Part shown: positions 56,442-64,000 of the stretch, in pieces
Position numbering within the stretch: position 1 is the first letter of the stretch
How the letters are laid out: every line of letters starts with the position of its first letter
NCBI RefSeq assembly: GCF_002115725.1
Contig: NZ_JFKD01000017.1
Coordinates: 34,554 to 98,553 of the forward strand
Length of the DNA: 64,000 nucleotides
DNA from: Marivita cryptomonadis
GTDB taxonomy: Bacteria; Pseudomonadota; Alphaproteobacteria; Rhodobacterales; Rhodobacteraceae
Reading direction: 5' to 3'
Translations under genes and position numbers: made by a program
Notes under the pieces: model-generated
Told to the model about the DNA's origin: nothing
Databases searched by the model: none
The model's input: only the letters and a program-made list of their open reading frames with translations

Positions 56442-57686
56442 TCAATGCGCCACCCCCGCAGCTACGCTCTCATCAATGAACCGGCCCTCGCGGAAACGGT
56501 TGAGGCCGAACTCGGCGGTCAGCGGCGAGTAGCCCTTGGCGATCAGCTCGGCCATGCCCCATCCGGAGCCGGGGATGGCCTTGAAGCCGCCAGTGCCCCA
56601 GCCGCAGTTGATAAAGCAGCCGTCGAGCGGCGTCTTTGACAGGATGGGTGAGCGGTCGCCAGTCATGTCGACGATGCCGCCCCACCAGCGCAGCATCTTG
56701 AGGCGCGAGATCATCGGGAAGGTCTCGACCAGCGCGCGGACGGTTTCCTCGACATGGTGGAAGGACCCGCGCTGGGTGTAGTTGTTGTAGCCGTCGGCAC
56801 CACCGCCGATGACCATTTCGCCCTTGTCGGATTGCGACATGTAGCCGTGCACGGTGTTGGCCATCACGACCACGTCCATGCAGGGTTTGATCGGCTCGGA
56901 GACAAGCGCTTGCAGCGCCACGGATTCAATCGGCAGACGGAAGCCCGCCATTTCGGCCAGAACGCCGGAATGCCCGGCAACGACGATGCCCAGCTTATCG
57001 CAGTCGATCTCGCCCTTGGTGGTGGTCACGCCTGTGACGCGACCGCCCTCTTGGCGCACAGCGGTGACTTCGCATTGCTGGATGATGTCCATGCCCATGT
57101 CCGAACAGGCGCGGGCATAGCCCCAGGCAACCGCATCATGGCGCGCGGTGCCGCCACGGGGCTGCCAGAGCGCACCGAGCACGGGGTAGCGCGGGCCTTT
57201 GAGTTCGATGATCGGGCACAGTTCCTTGACCCGGGCGGGGCTGATGAACTGGGTCTCGACGCCCTGCAGGTTGTTGGCATGCGCGGTGCGCTGGTAGCCG
57301 CGGATCTCGTGTTCGGTCTGGGCCAGCATCATCACGCCGCGGGGGGAGAACATGATGTTGTAGTTCAGGTCCTGCGACAGCGTCTCGTAGAGCGAGCGGG
57401 CCTTCTCGTAGATCGCGGCCGACGGATCCTGCAGGTAGTTGGAGCGGATGATGGTGGTGTTGCGGCCCGTGTTGCCGCCGCCCAGCCAGCCCTTTTCGAT
57501 CACGGCCACATTGGTGATGCCGAAATTCTTGCCAAGGTAATAGGCGGTTGCAAGGCCGTGGCCCCCTGCCCCCACGATGATCACATCGTATTTCTTTTTC
57601 GGCTCGGGCTTGCGCCATGCGCGTTCCCATCCGGTCTGGTAACGGAGGGCTTCACGGGCAACAGCAAAGGCGGAATAGCGTTTCAT
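56442..57686 (-). CDS. soxB: Sarcosine oxidase beta subunit
   Basis: A 414-residue flavin subunit of the DAO family. The FAD motif is VIIVGAGGHGLATAYYLG, followed by GWLGGGNTGRNTT; a conserved His/Arg flavin-binding region is in NTTIIRSNYLQDPS. It heads the minus-strand operon soxB-soxD-soxA-soxG, which provides one-carbon units from sarcosine (from betaine or creatinine). ATG 57686 is used; upstream is the divergent ccmI gene at 57872. Confidence 0.96.
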   Translation of the reverse strand: MKRYSAFAVAREALRYQTGWERAWRKPEPKKKYDVIIVGAGGHGLATAYYLGKNFGITNVAVIEKGWLGGGNTGRNTTIIRSNYLQDPSAAIYEKARSLYETLSQDLNYNIMFSPRGVMMLAQTEHEIRGYQRTAHANNLQGVETQFISPARVKELCPIIELKGPRYPVLGALWQPRGGTARHDAVAWGYARACSDMGMDIIQQCEVTAVRQEGGRVTGVTTTKGEIDCDKLGIVVAGHSGVLAEMAGFRLPIESVALQALVSEPIKPCMDVVVMANTVHGYMSQSDKGEMVIGGGADGYNNYTQRGSFHHVEETVRALVETFPMISRLKMLRWWGGIVDMTGDRSPILSKTPLDGCFINCGWGTGGFKAIPGSGWGMAELIAKGYSPLTAEFGLNRFREGRFIDESVAAGVAH

Positions 57687-57871
57687 ATGGCGCGACTCGA
57701 AGCTTGATGTGATTTGACGGATATGTGGACCGAACAGAGCATAATGCGGATACTCACAGCGCCCTTTTGACGTGATTTTGCGACATGGCGCTTTGTCACG
57801 GGGTTTTGCCCTTTTTTCAAGCGGCCTCCGACTATAGATGTCCTTGAAACAGCTTGTGGATATTGCTCACG

Positions 57872-59101
57872 ATGACGCTTTTCTGGACTGCGACCCTTCT
57901 TTTGGCCACAGCGATGGCGGGCCTGTTGGCGCTGGCCCTTTTGAGAGGACACCGGCAGACGGGCCCGGCGGAAGCCTTCGATTTGCAGGTGTATCGCGAC
58001 CAGTTGACAGAAGTAGACCGGGATCTGGCACGCGGCGTGATCTCTGAGGAAGATGCCGAACGGCTGCGCACAGAGATTTCCCGGCGCATTCTGACAGCCG
58101 ATGCCAAAGCGCAGGCACATGGTGATGCGGGGGCGCAATCGCCGGTTCTGGGAAGCGTCGTTGCTGCGCTGATGGCAGGTGTTCTTGTTGGCGGAAGCTA
58201 TTGGATTTACGCGCAGATCGGCGCGCCCGGATACGGGGATCTGGGTCTGGCCGCACGTATGGAAATGGCCGAGAGCGCGCGAGCAAACCGTCCGTCGCAG
58301 GCCGAAGCGGAAGCAGAAATGCCTGCCACCTCCGAGACCGAAATCCAGCCGGAATATGCGGCACTTGTGCAACGGTTGCGCGGGGCGGTCGCCGAACGCC
58401 CGGGCGATCTTCAGGGCCATATCCTGCTGGCGCGGTCCGAAGCGGCCATGGGCAATTACCTTGCCGCCTATGAGGCGCAGCAACAGGTTCTGTCGATCAA
58501 GGGGGATGATGCAAACGGCAAAGATTACGCCGATCTTGCCGATATGATGGTGTTGGCCGCTGGCGGCTATGTGTCCCCCGAAGCGGAACGCGTGCTGGAA
58601 GCGGCGTTGACGCGAGATCCCGAAAACGGTGTGGCGTTATACTATATGGGGTTGATGATGGCACAGACCGGACGCCCTGATGTCGCGTTCCGGCTCTGGG
58701 ATCGTTTGCTGCGGCAAAGCCCCCCCAACGCGGCTTGGCTGCCGCCGATCCTGACACAGATCGAAGAGATGGCATTCCGAGCCGGGGTTGCGGATTATCA
58801 AGTGCCAGCGATCGCGGGCATACCCGGGCCGAGCGCGGAAGATGTGGAAGCTGCGGGCGAAATGAACGCCGAAGATCGGCAGGACATGATCCGGGGTATG
58901 GTTGCTCGTCTGTCCGACAGGCTTGCCACCGAAGGCGGCACCCCCGAGGAGTGGGCGCGTTTGATTTCTTCGCTTGCAATTCTGGGCGACGAGGCACAGG
59001 CGATTGCCATTTGGAACAACGCACAAGAGGTGTTCGCCGACAATCCGGACGCTCTTGAGATCGTCCGCGAAGGCGCGCGCGCCGCAGGCTTGGTGTTATA
59101 G
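57872..59101 (+). CDS. ccmI: Cytochrome c biogenesis protein CcmI
   Basis: A 409-residue protein with two membrane segments (about residues 4-24 and 90-110), a cytoplasmic leucine-zipper-like loop between them ([17 protein letters not shown]), and a periplasmic TPR-containing C-terminal domain. CcmI binds apocytochrome c and presents it to the CcmFH heme ligase. ATG 57872 is chosen over GTG 57854. The other ccm genes, apart from ccmE at 5805, are not nearby. Confidence 0.9.
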   Translation: MTLFWTATLLLATAMAGLLALALLRGHRQTGPAEAFDLQVYRDQLTEVDRDLARGVISEEDAERLRTEISRRILTADAKAQAHGDAGAQSPVLGSVVAALMAGVLVGGSYWIYAQIGAPGYGDLGLAARMEMAESARANRPSQAEAEAEMPATSETEIQPEYAALVQRLRGAVAERPGDLQGHILLARSEAAMGNYLAAYEAQQQVLSIKGDDANGKDYADLADMMVLAAGGYVSPEAERVLEAALTRDPENGVALYYMGLMMAQTGRPDVAFRLWDRLLRQSPPNAAWLPPILTQIEEMAFRAGVADYQVPAIAGIPGPSAEDVEAAGEMNAEDRQDMIRGMVARLSDRLATEGGTPEEWARLISSLAILGDEAQAIAIWNNAQEVFADNPDALEIVREGARAAGLVL

Positions 59102-59105
59102 ACCA

Positions 59106-59582
59106 TTGATTCTTGACGATATCTCCGAGTTCGCGGCAATCCTGCCCCCCATGCGCGCGATTGCGGGTCTGGACCTAGGGACCAAGACCATCGGGGTTGC
59201 AGTTTCAGACGGCATGCGCAGCGTTGCAACGCCCCTTGAGACCATCAAGCGCACAAAATTTGGCAAGGATGCCGAAGCTTTGCTGGCAATTCTTGCCAAA
59301 CGTGACATTGCCGGTCTGGTGCTGGGGCTGCCTCGCAACATGGATGGGTCCGAAGGGCCGCGATGCCAGTCCACCCGTGCCTTTGCACGGAACTTTTCGG
59401 CGCTTTGGGATCGTCCGATCACGTTCTGGGACGAGCGGTTGTCGACCGTTGCGGCAGAAAGAGCACTGCTTGAGGCGGATACGACCCGAAAACGTCGCGC
59501 AGAGGTGATCGATCATGTCGCGGCAAGCTATATCCTGCAAGGAGCGCTGGACCGACTGCGCCATATCCAAGCCGAGGCATGA
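59106..59582 (+). CDS. ruvX: Putative Holliday junction resolvase RuvX/YqgF
   Basis: A 158-residue RNase H-fold protein. Motifs are [16 protein letters not shown] (first acidic residue), [26 protein letters not shown] and the C-terminal [10 protein letters not shown]. The family is implicated in rRNA 5'-end processing and DNA resolution. I prefer TTG 59106, which gives [12 protein letters not shown] 59151 would shorten it to 143 residues. It is 4 bp after ccmI, and its stop overlaps the DUF1289 start (ATGA). Confidence 0.88.
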   Translation: MILDDISEFAAILPPMRAIAGLDLGTKTIGVAVSDGMRSVATPLETIKRTKFGKDAEALLAILAKRDIAGLVLGLPRNMDGSEGPRCQSTRAFARNFSALWDRPITFWDERLSTVAAERALLEADTTRKRRAEVIDHVAASYILQGALDRLRHIQAEA

Positions 59583-59827
59583 AGGAATTTGCGCCGATGA
59601 AAGATGACATCTGGGCCCGCGACGAGATTGAAAGCCCCTGCGTGAAGATATGCGTGGTGCATCCTGAAAGCCGTCTATGTACCGGCTGTCTGCGGACCAT
59701 AGACGAAATCGGGGCATGGTCGAAAATGGCACCCGAGGCGCGGCGACAGGTGATGGCAGAGCTCCCGTCTCGCGCCGGTCAGTTGAGCAAACGGCGCGGC
59801 GGACGGGCGGCGCGGCTCAAACGCTGA
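59579..59827 (+). CDS. DUF1289 family small cysteine protein
   Basis: An 82-residue protein with [20 protein letters not shown], i.e. four cysteines in the DUF1289 spacing, and the conserved RTIDEIGAW. The function is unknown; a metal site is likely. ATG 59579 overlaps the ruvX stop (ATGA); ATG 59597 is possible. A strong terminator follows 27 bp later. Confidence 0.9.
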   Translation: MKEFAPMKDDIWARDEIESPCVKICVVHPESRLCTGCLRTIDEIGAWSKMAPEARRQVMAELPSRAGQLSKRRGGRAARLKR

Positions 59828-59853
59828 GACACGCCTAGAACAACACATCCAAA

Positions 59854-59886
59854 TTAAAAAAACCGGAGCGTCAGCTCCGGTTTTTT
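59854..59886. terminator. Bidirectional terminator
   Basis: AACCGGAGC-GTCA-GCTCCGGTT stem (9 bp), flanked by an A-run before and T-run after, so it can end both the ruvX-DUF1289 unit and the convergent gene at 59911. Confidence 0.93.
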
Positions 59887-59910
59887 GGTTTTTGTGTCGA
59901 TGCGTGAGGC

Positions 59911-60402
59911 TTAGTCGAGACCAAGCACGCAGATACAGAACTCTTTGGCCTTGCTGTGCGCCTTCGAGCTGACCTTCACGTTGTACTGGATCTGATATGT
60001 GTGATCCGGTTTCGCAAGGCAGCACGCCGTCACTTCAACATCCTTTGGCGCTGCGGCGCAGAAGTTGCGACCGAGATAGTACATATCCGGTTGCACATCA
60101 GCAGTGAACATCGCGCGACGGTGTCCGTTTGCGTCCGTCACGCATTTTACCTTTGGACAGGACACTGGCGCGGGCTTGGGCGTGCTTCTGACTTCACGCG
60201 GTTCGCGTGGCTCGTCCGGTGTCTGCGGCCTCTCCGGCGGCTGCGGAGGAACTTCCGGCTCTTCCGGCTTCTCCGGTTCTTCCGGCTTCTCCGGTTCTTC
60301 AACAGTCGGAGGCTCCGGTGCCGGATCACAATCTTCGCCTGGGTCGCATGCGTAGGCAGGCGCGCTCAGCAAAGCCAAAAACAAAACGAGGGCAAGTCTC
60401 AT
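59911..60402 (-). CDS. Secreted Pro/Glu-rich cysteine protein
   Basis: A 163-residue protein with a signal peptide (MRLALVLFLALLSAPAYA), then a Pro/Glu repeat (EEPEKPEEPEKPEEPE, 6-residue period) and a C-terminal domain of about 90 residues with seven cysteines (SCPKVKC, FCAAAP, TACCLAKP, FCICVLG). I do not recognise a family. The PE-rich segment is probably an extended spacer; the Cys-rich domain is probably disulfide-bonded in the periplasm or outside. ATG 60402 has AGGGAAAAG upstream. Confidence 0.7.
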   Translation of the reverse strand: MRLALVLFLALLSAPAYACDPGEDCDPAPEPPTVEEPEKPEEPEKPEEPEVPPQPPERPQTPDEPREPREVRSTPKPAPVSCPKVKCVTDANGHRRAMFTADVQPDMYYLGRNFCAAAPKDVEVTACCLAKPDHTYQIQYNVKVSSKAHSKAKEFCICVLGLD

Positions 60403-60502
60403 ATCTTTTCCCTTTAAAAACCGCTTACTCATGCGGCAGTGGATATCAGCTTTTTGTGCCCAAGCCCAATCACAGTTTTGGACACAAAGGTTTTCAATGT
60501 AG

Positions 60503-61624
60503 TCAAGTCGCCTGTGCTAGCGCCGCAACTTCGACAACAAGGATCTGGTCTAGCGACACCGGGCCGGACCCTGACGATACGGTAACCACAGTCTGACCAT
60601 TGAACTGGACAATGCTGTCGCCCGTAAGTTCGTCAGTTTCGATGGTGATCGACGCGTCACTCGAAGTTCCCTCGGGCACCGAGACCAGAACAACTTCGCT
60701 CTCTTCAAGGTCGATGATTTCCGGGGCGTTCTCAGGGTCGACCCACGTTCCAGTGATGAAGAGGTCAGTCCCTTCTTCCCCAAAGGCAACATCGCCAGAG
60801 CCCATCTGGATCTCGTCGGCACCCTGCCCGCCCAATAGAACGTCGGGGTCGTCCAAATCGCGGGCCGAAATCACATCGTCCGTATCGCCATCCCAAACAC
60901 CGAAAATCTGGTCATCGCCTTCACCACCATCAAGCGTGTCTGCCCCGGCACCCCCGAAAAGGGAGTCGTCACCAAAACCATCGAGGATGCTGTCATTCCC
61001 GTCGCCACCGAAAATAACGTCATTGCCTGGACCGCCGAACAGCGTGTCATTGCCTTCGCCACCATTGAGTTCGTCATCGTCTTCTTGGCCATCCAGAAGA
61101 TCGTCACCGGTATCACCAAAGAGCGTGTCGTTGCCAAGCCCGCCAGCGATGATGTCATTACCCGTGCCACCTGCAGCGAGGTCATCACCAGAATTGCCAT
61201 CAAGGGAATCATTACCCTCGCTGCCGAAAACCTGATCGGCACCGTCACCACCGAAGACGCTGTCGTCGCCAATCTGCCCATCAAGAATGTTATTGCTGGA
61301 ATTTCCTGTGATCTGATCATCACCACCAGCGCCAACTACGGTTTCGGCCCCTTCTGAAGCTGTGAGAGTGTCGCCGGTTTCAGTCCCGAACGTCACGCCG
61401 TCCACTGTCGTACCATCATCTGATCCATTGGTGGTTACACTGGTGTCCACGCCATCAGCATCCGTATCGACCGTATCTGTTCCAGAAGTTTCGGTGTCGG
61501 CAGCATCGGTTTCGCTCTCGGCGCCTGCAGGGCTATCCGCATCATCTTCGTCGTCCTCTAAATCAACAAAGATGCCAGCCGACAGGCCGATAAGCGTCAA
61601 TGCAAGAAGTGCTGCGTATTCCAT
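60503..61624 (-). CDS. N-terminally anchored short RTX calcium-binding protein
   Basis: A 373-residue protein. Residues 3-20 are a hydrophobic helix (YAALLALTLIGLSAGIFV), 21-70 a highly acidic D/E/T linker, 98-242 about 16 tandem RTX nonamers of the GGxGNDxLx type, and 264-288 a few more. The C-terminal domain (290-373) is beta-rich and ends without a clear type I secretion signal. Calcium binding is expected. It is much smaller than RTX toxins and may be membrane-tethered or exported. ATG 61624. Confidence 0.82.
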   Translation of the reverse strand: MEYAALLALTLIGLSAGIFVDLEDDEDDADSPAGAESETDAADTETSGTDTVDTDADGVDTSVTTNGSDDGTTVDGVTFGTETGDTLTASEGAETVVGAGGDDQITGNSSNNILDGQIGDDSVFGGDGADQVFGSEGNDSLDGNSGDDLAAGGTGNDIIAGGLGNDTLFGDTGDDLLDGQEDDDELNGGEGNDTLFGGPGNDVIFGGDGNDSILDGFGDDSLFGGAGADTLDGGEGDDQIFGVWDGDTDDVISARDLDDPDVLLGGQGADEIQMGSGDVAFGEEGTDLFITGTWVDPENAPEIIDLEESEVVLVSVPEGTSSDASITIETDELTGDSIVQFNGQTVVTVSSGSGPVSLDQILVVEVAALAQAT

Positions 61625-61689
61625 GTTACGTTAATCCCAAGATTACCGATCGGCATTCAAACTACCCCTGACGCGGCGATGCCTCATAA

Positions 61690-61735
61690 CAAAATCGACA
61701 TTTTGAACGAAACTGTTAGGAAATTCGCAACAGTT
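61690..61735. promoter_or_regulatory. Inverted repeats upstream of RTX gene
   Basis: CAAAAT-CGAC-ATTTTG (61690-61705) and AACTGTT-N11-AACAGTT (61711-61735) lie 66-111 bp upstream of the RTX start codon. They could be regulator-binding sites; no regulator is adjacent. Confidence 0.4.
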
Positions 61736-61791
61736 TTGTCCGTGCGCCTGTCATTGTCGCAGGTCGGCTTACTGAATATGGCGGTGCCTTA

Positions 61792-62565
61792 TTATTGCCG
61801 CAACCAGGTGGGGCCTGATTCACACGATGCCGGGCGCAGATACGCCACCATCCTGCCGTCACCAGACGCCTGTGCCGTAGGCTGCCACGGCGCAACGCCA
61901 TGCAGCATGAAAGGGTTGAGCAAAACGCCCTCTCCCGGTCGTGTAAAGAGCGGAGTTCGAGTGCATTCGGAAAACACCCGCTTACGGGCGGCTTGATAGA
62001 CATCGGTCACGTCAACACCGGACCATTCTGCGTCTGGCACGCCGCCAAGGGCGTCAATCATCGCCTGCTGCAGGATATGATGGCTTCCCGGCCAAACCAC
62101 GAGCGGGCTGGCGCCAGATGTTGTTTCGGTCAACGGCAATCCCAAGATCCAGTCATGACGCTCGCGTAGAAAGCGCCACTTGGGTGTGCCTTCCGCAATC
62201 AACCCATCCATATGTGCCGCATCGCGGTATCGTCGGTAGCGGAATGCTGCCTCGCTTTCACCAGCGCGCGGACGCGGATACCCCGGATAGGTGATGGACA
62301 GCTGCGCCGGATGCAGGTCCACTCGTGCACCGATCCACGACTTGACAGGTTCCGGCAACGGCACCGCGCTCACTGAACCGAACGGATCGCTGGGCAACGC
62401 ATCGACACCAACAAACCACGTGCCTTCGCATTGAAGCCACGTCGCCCGCATGGACAGGTCACTGGCCACACTGCGCCCAATGTCACGGGCCGCTTGCGCC
62501 CAGCGGAAGATTTCGGGATGCCACGCGAAACGAATGAATCCGCAGTCCGGCCAGTTGCCTATCAT
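61792..62565 (-). CDS. Putative Fe(II)/2-oxoglutarate-type oxygenase (phytanoyl-CoA dioxygenase-like)
   Basis: A 257-residue protein with the facial triad of 2OG oxygenases: HMDG (His-X-Asp) near residue 118, a distal His in LHGVAPW and an Arg-containing strand (GRMVAYLRP) that would bind 2-oxoglutarate. VVWPGSHHIL before the distal His is typical of phytanoyl-CoA dioxygenase-like proteins. It starts 3 bp after the dusA stop, so it is probably co-translated with dusA. The substrate is unknown. Confidence 0.7.
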   Translation of the reverse strand: MIGNWPDCGFIRFAWHPEIFRWAQAARDIGRSVASDLSMRATWLQCEGTWFVGVDALPSDPFGSVSAVPLPEPVKSWIGARVDLHPAQLSITYPGYPRPRAGESEAAFRYRRYRDAAHMDGLIAEGTPKWRFLRERHDWILGLPLTETTSGASPLVVWPGSHHILQQAMIDALGGVPDAEWSGVDVTDVYQAARKRVFSECTRTPLFTRPGEGVLLNPFMLHGVAPWQPTAQASGDGRMVAYLRPASCESGPTWLRQ

Positions 62566-62568
62566 CGC

Positions 62569-63576
62569 TCAGCCTGTGACCGTATCCGGCTGTTGCATCC
62601 GCTCCAGAGCCTCATCCAAAAGCGAGACATCTGCGCCGGGCCGGTTCGCCTGTTCCGACAGGACACGCCGCCACATCCGCGCGCCAGGCTGACCCGAGAA
62701 GAGCCCAAGCATGTGCCGTGTGATCTGGTGCAATTTCCCGCCATCTGCAAGATGCGCTGCAATATAGGGACGCATCTCATCTATCACCGCAACCCGCGTA
62801 CGCACTGGCGGAGGCATATCGAAAATCCGGGCATCGACATCGGATAGAATGTCCCAAGGGCGGTGATAAGCGGCCCGCCCGATCATCACACCCGTCATGC
62901 CCCGCGCAATCAAATCCACTGCATCATCAAGCGTTTCAACCCCGCCATTGATCGACATCGGCAAATCACCAAACCGCTCGGACATACGCAGCACGAGATC
63001 ATAGTCGAGCGGCGGAATGTCCCGGTTCTCCTTTGGTGACAACCCCTGAAGCCAGGCCTTGCGGGCATGAATGATCAGGTAATCGCACCCAGCATCTTGT
63101 ACGCGCGAGATGAAATCGGGCAGCACCTGCTCCGGGTTCTGATCATCCACCCCGATCCGACATTTCACCGTCACCGGCACAGCAACAGCAGCTTTCATCG
63201 CCCGCACGCAGTCGGCGACAAGATCGGGCGTCTTCATCAGCACCGCACCAAACGTGCCCGATTGCACACGGTCGGACGGACATCCCACATTCAGGTTGAT
63301 CTCGTCATACCCCGCCGCAGCCCCCATCCGCGCCGCCTCAGCCAGTTCCTGCGGATCCGACCCACCCAATTGCAACGCAACCGGATGCTCTGCCGCATTG
63401 TGATCAAGCAAGTGAACCGCCCCCCCACGTACCAACGCCGGAGCCGTCACCATCTCGGTATAGAGCAGCGCCTGCCGACTGATTTGCCGATGGAAGTACC
63501 GACAATGACGGTCGGTCCAATCCATCATAGGCGCAGAAGAGAGGCGCGCTGCCGCGGTGGCTGCGTTATTGGGCAT
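62569..63576 (-). CDS. dusA: tRNA-dihydrouridine synthase A
   Basis: A 335-residue FMN enzyme that reduces uridine at positions 20/20a in tRNA D-loops. The N-terminal FMN region reads SSAPMMDWTDRHCRYFHR; the catalytic Cys is in NLNVGCPSDRVQSGTFGA; IIHARKAWLQGLSPKENR is the DusA-specific loop. The gene downstream encodes a 2OG oxygenase-like protein. ATG 63576 is used. Confidence 0.96.
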   Translation of the reverse strand: MPNNAATAAARLSSAPMMDWTDRHCRYFHRQISRQALLYTEMVTAPALVRGGAVHLLDHNAAEHPVALQLGGSDPQELAEAARMGAAAGYDEINLNVGCPSDRVQSGTFGAVLMKTPDLVADCVRAMKAAVAVPVTVKCRIGVDDQNPEQVLPDFISRVQDAGCDYLIIHARKAWLQGLSPKENRDIPPLDYDLVLRMSERFGDLPMSINGGVETLDDAVDLIARGMTGVMIGRAAYHRPWDILSDVDARIFDMPPPVRTRVAVIDEMRPYIAAHLADGGKLHQITRHMLGLFSGQPGARMWRRVLSEQANRPGADVSLLDEALERMQQPDTVTG

Positions 63577-63753
63577 TCTTAAGTCTCCTATGGTCCACGA
63601 ACTGGTTTCGTGCGGCCATGTTGCACAGTTAGTACACAGGAAATGTCGTCGTCTAGGCCCCCGAGCATGGAGACAGGTAAACGGCGGTGAATGGGAGGTT
63701 TGTGTTTTTGCCCCCCTCCTTTACCGCAAATCCGAAACGGAACGCGAATGTCT

Positions 63754-63805
63754 TGTGTATACACATAAAACCCAATGAGCTCATTTTCTGCCTCCCAAGG
63801 AGGCA
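63754..63805 (+). promoter_or_regulatory. Palindrome and Shine-Dalgarno-like hairpin near right edge
   Basis: A perfect 12-bp palindrome TGTGTATACACA (63754-63765), then a hairpin TGCCTCC-CAA-GGAGGCA (63789-63805). The right arm is a perfect Shine-Dalgarno sequence, sequestered in the stem. It sits at the start of a frame that runs off the window. Confidence 0.45.
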
Positions 63806-64000
63806 AACAAGACAATGGCTTCTATCCGGAAGCCCCGGTCGATCTGCCTGCTATCGACGCGGTGGCTGATGCGCTACCAGCGGGATTTTCGGATCGCATT
63901 GCGGGACAGATCCTTCTACGTGCCGGACACGCGATGACCTTACTGACAAATCAGGTCGTTCGAGAACATCGTTGGCCGCTCCTGAGCCGAACCGTGTGGG
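63775..64000 (+). CDS. Hypothetical protein, truncated at right edge
   Basis: A frame open from ATG 63775 to the end of the window (75 codons, no stop). It begins MSSFSASQGGKQ and later reads AVADALPAGFSDRI and LLRAGHAMTLL. I do not recognise a family. There is no Shine-Dalgarno before ATG 63775; the GGAGG at 63799-63803 lies inside the frame. A shorter overlapping frame from ATG 63815 (41 codons) has a better-placed ribosome site but an Arg-rich, noise-like composition. A stop codon lies just upstream at 63766. Confidence 0.45.
   Translation, partial: MSSFSASQGGKQDNGFYPEAPVDLPAIDAVADALPAGFSDRIAGQILLRAGHAMTLLTNQVVREHRWPLLSRTVW

Noticed and set aside
60449..60487. TTTGTG..CACAAA dyad between the Pro/Glu-rich gene and the RTX gene
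   Set aside because: It resembles a terminator, but neither strand has a U-run after it, and the stem has a mismatch.
63815..63937. 41-codon frame with GGAGG at good spacing
   Set aside because: Arg-rich composition resembles noise, and it overlaps a longer frame that runs off the window. Mentioned only in connection with the hairpin.

Overview
The window is a high-GC chromosomal segment that looks like a member of the Rhodobacteraceae (Roseobacter group). The signs are a light-harvesting-2 puc operon preceded by paired PpsR-type sites, a Mur-type Fur regulator, a stand-alone PurL, a fused indolepyruvate:ferredoxin oxidoreductase, heterotetrameric sarcosine oxidase, Entner-Doudoroff genes and the intergenic repeat style of this family. 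Most genes are core chromosomal genes. I see no insertion sequence, prophage, integrase, CRISPR array, tRNA or rRNA gene. The puc genes suggest an aerobic anoxygenic phototroph.

Layout. 1-224: 3' end of a SelO-like gene. 0.2-4.4 kb: three DMT-type exporters around a DUF533 gene and fur/mur. 4.4-5.8 kb: enolase and terminator. 5.8-9.3 kb, minus strand: ccmE, argC, murI and an acyltransferase. 9.3-13.8 kb: iorAB divergent from a LysR regulator, followed by a candidate small RNA. 14.0-17.3 kb: a GFA-like protein, purL and a VOC protein. 17.4-19.6 kb, minus strand: a MoxR ATPase with a CoxE-like VWA protein. 19.7-23.7 kb: glycosyltransferase, a conserved hypothetical, pyrC and an HEXXH protein. 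23.9-27.2 kb: the puc operon (pucB, pucA, pucC and a 25-residue-repeat protein). 27.3-35.5 kb: pyrE overlapping a VWA gene, then dnaB, alr, three membrane-protein genes, radA and cvpA. 35.5-38.9 kb: purF, a small GspC/PilP-like protein, bioY and an SDR. 39.0-43.5 kb: surE-pcm-nlpD facing a PIN-domain gene and an RlmI-type methyltransferase. 43.5-47.5 kb: a lipoprotein, edd-eda with a LacI-type operator, and an HNH nuclease. 47.7-52.1 kb: LysM protein, LOG, RarD-like, GST-like and sodB. 52.2-57.7 kb, minus strand: sarcosine oxidase operon with an opposite-strand 54-codon ORF inside. 57.9-59.8 kb: ccmI, ruvX, DUF1289. 59.9-64 kb, minus strand: a Pro/Glu-rich secreted protein, a short anchored RTX protein, and dusA with a 2OG-oxygenase-like gene; a truncated ORF runs off the end on the plus strand.

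The most interesting part is the puc operon. PucA carries Phe44-Leu45 in place of the usual Tyr44-Tyr45/Trp45 pair, which predicts a blue-shifted LH2, and has a C-terminal periplasmic extension of about 50 residues. pucC is translationally coupled (ATGA) to a protein with a YflT-like N-terminus followed by seven exact 25-residue repeats plus a partial eighth. Other points to check are two TCGTACGA-centred palindromes exactly 30 bp apart between nlpD and a PIN gene, a possible small RNA with an unpaired CCTCCC stretch, and the unlisted 54-aa membrane ORF inside the sarcosine oxidase operon.
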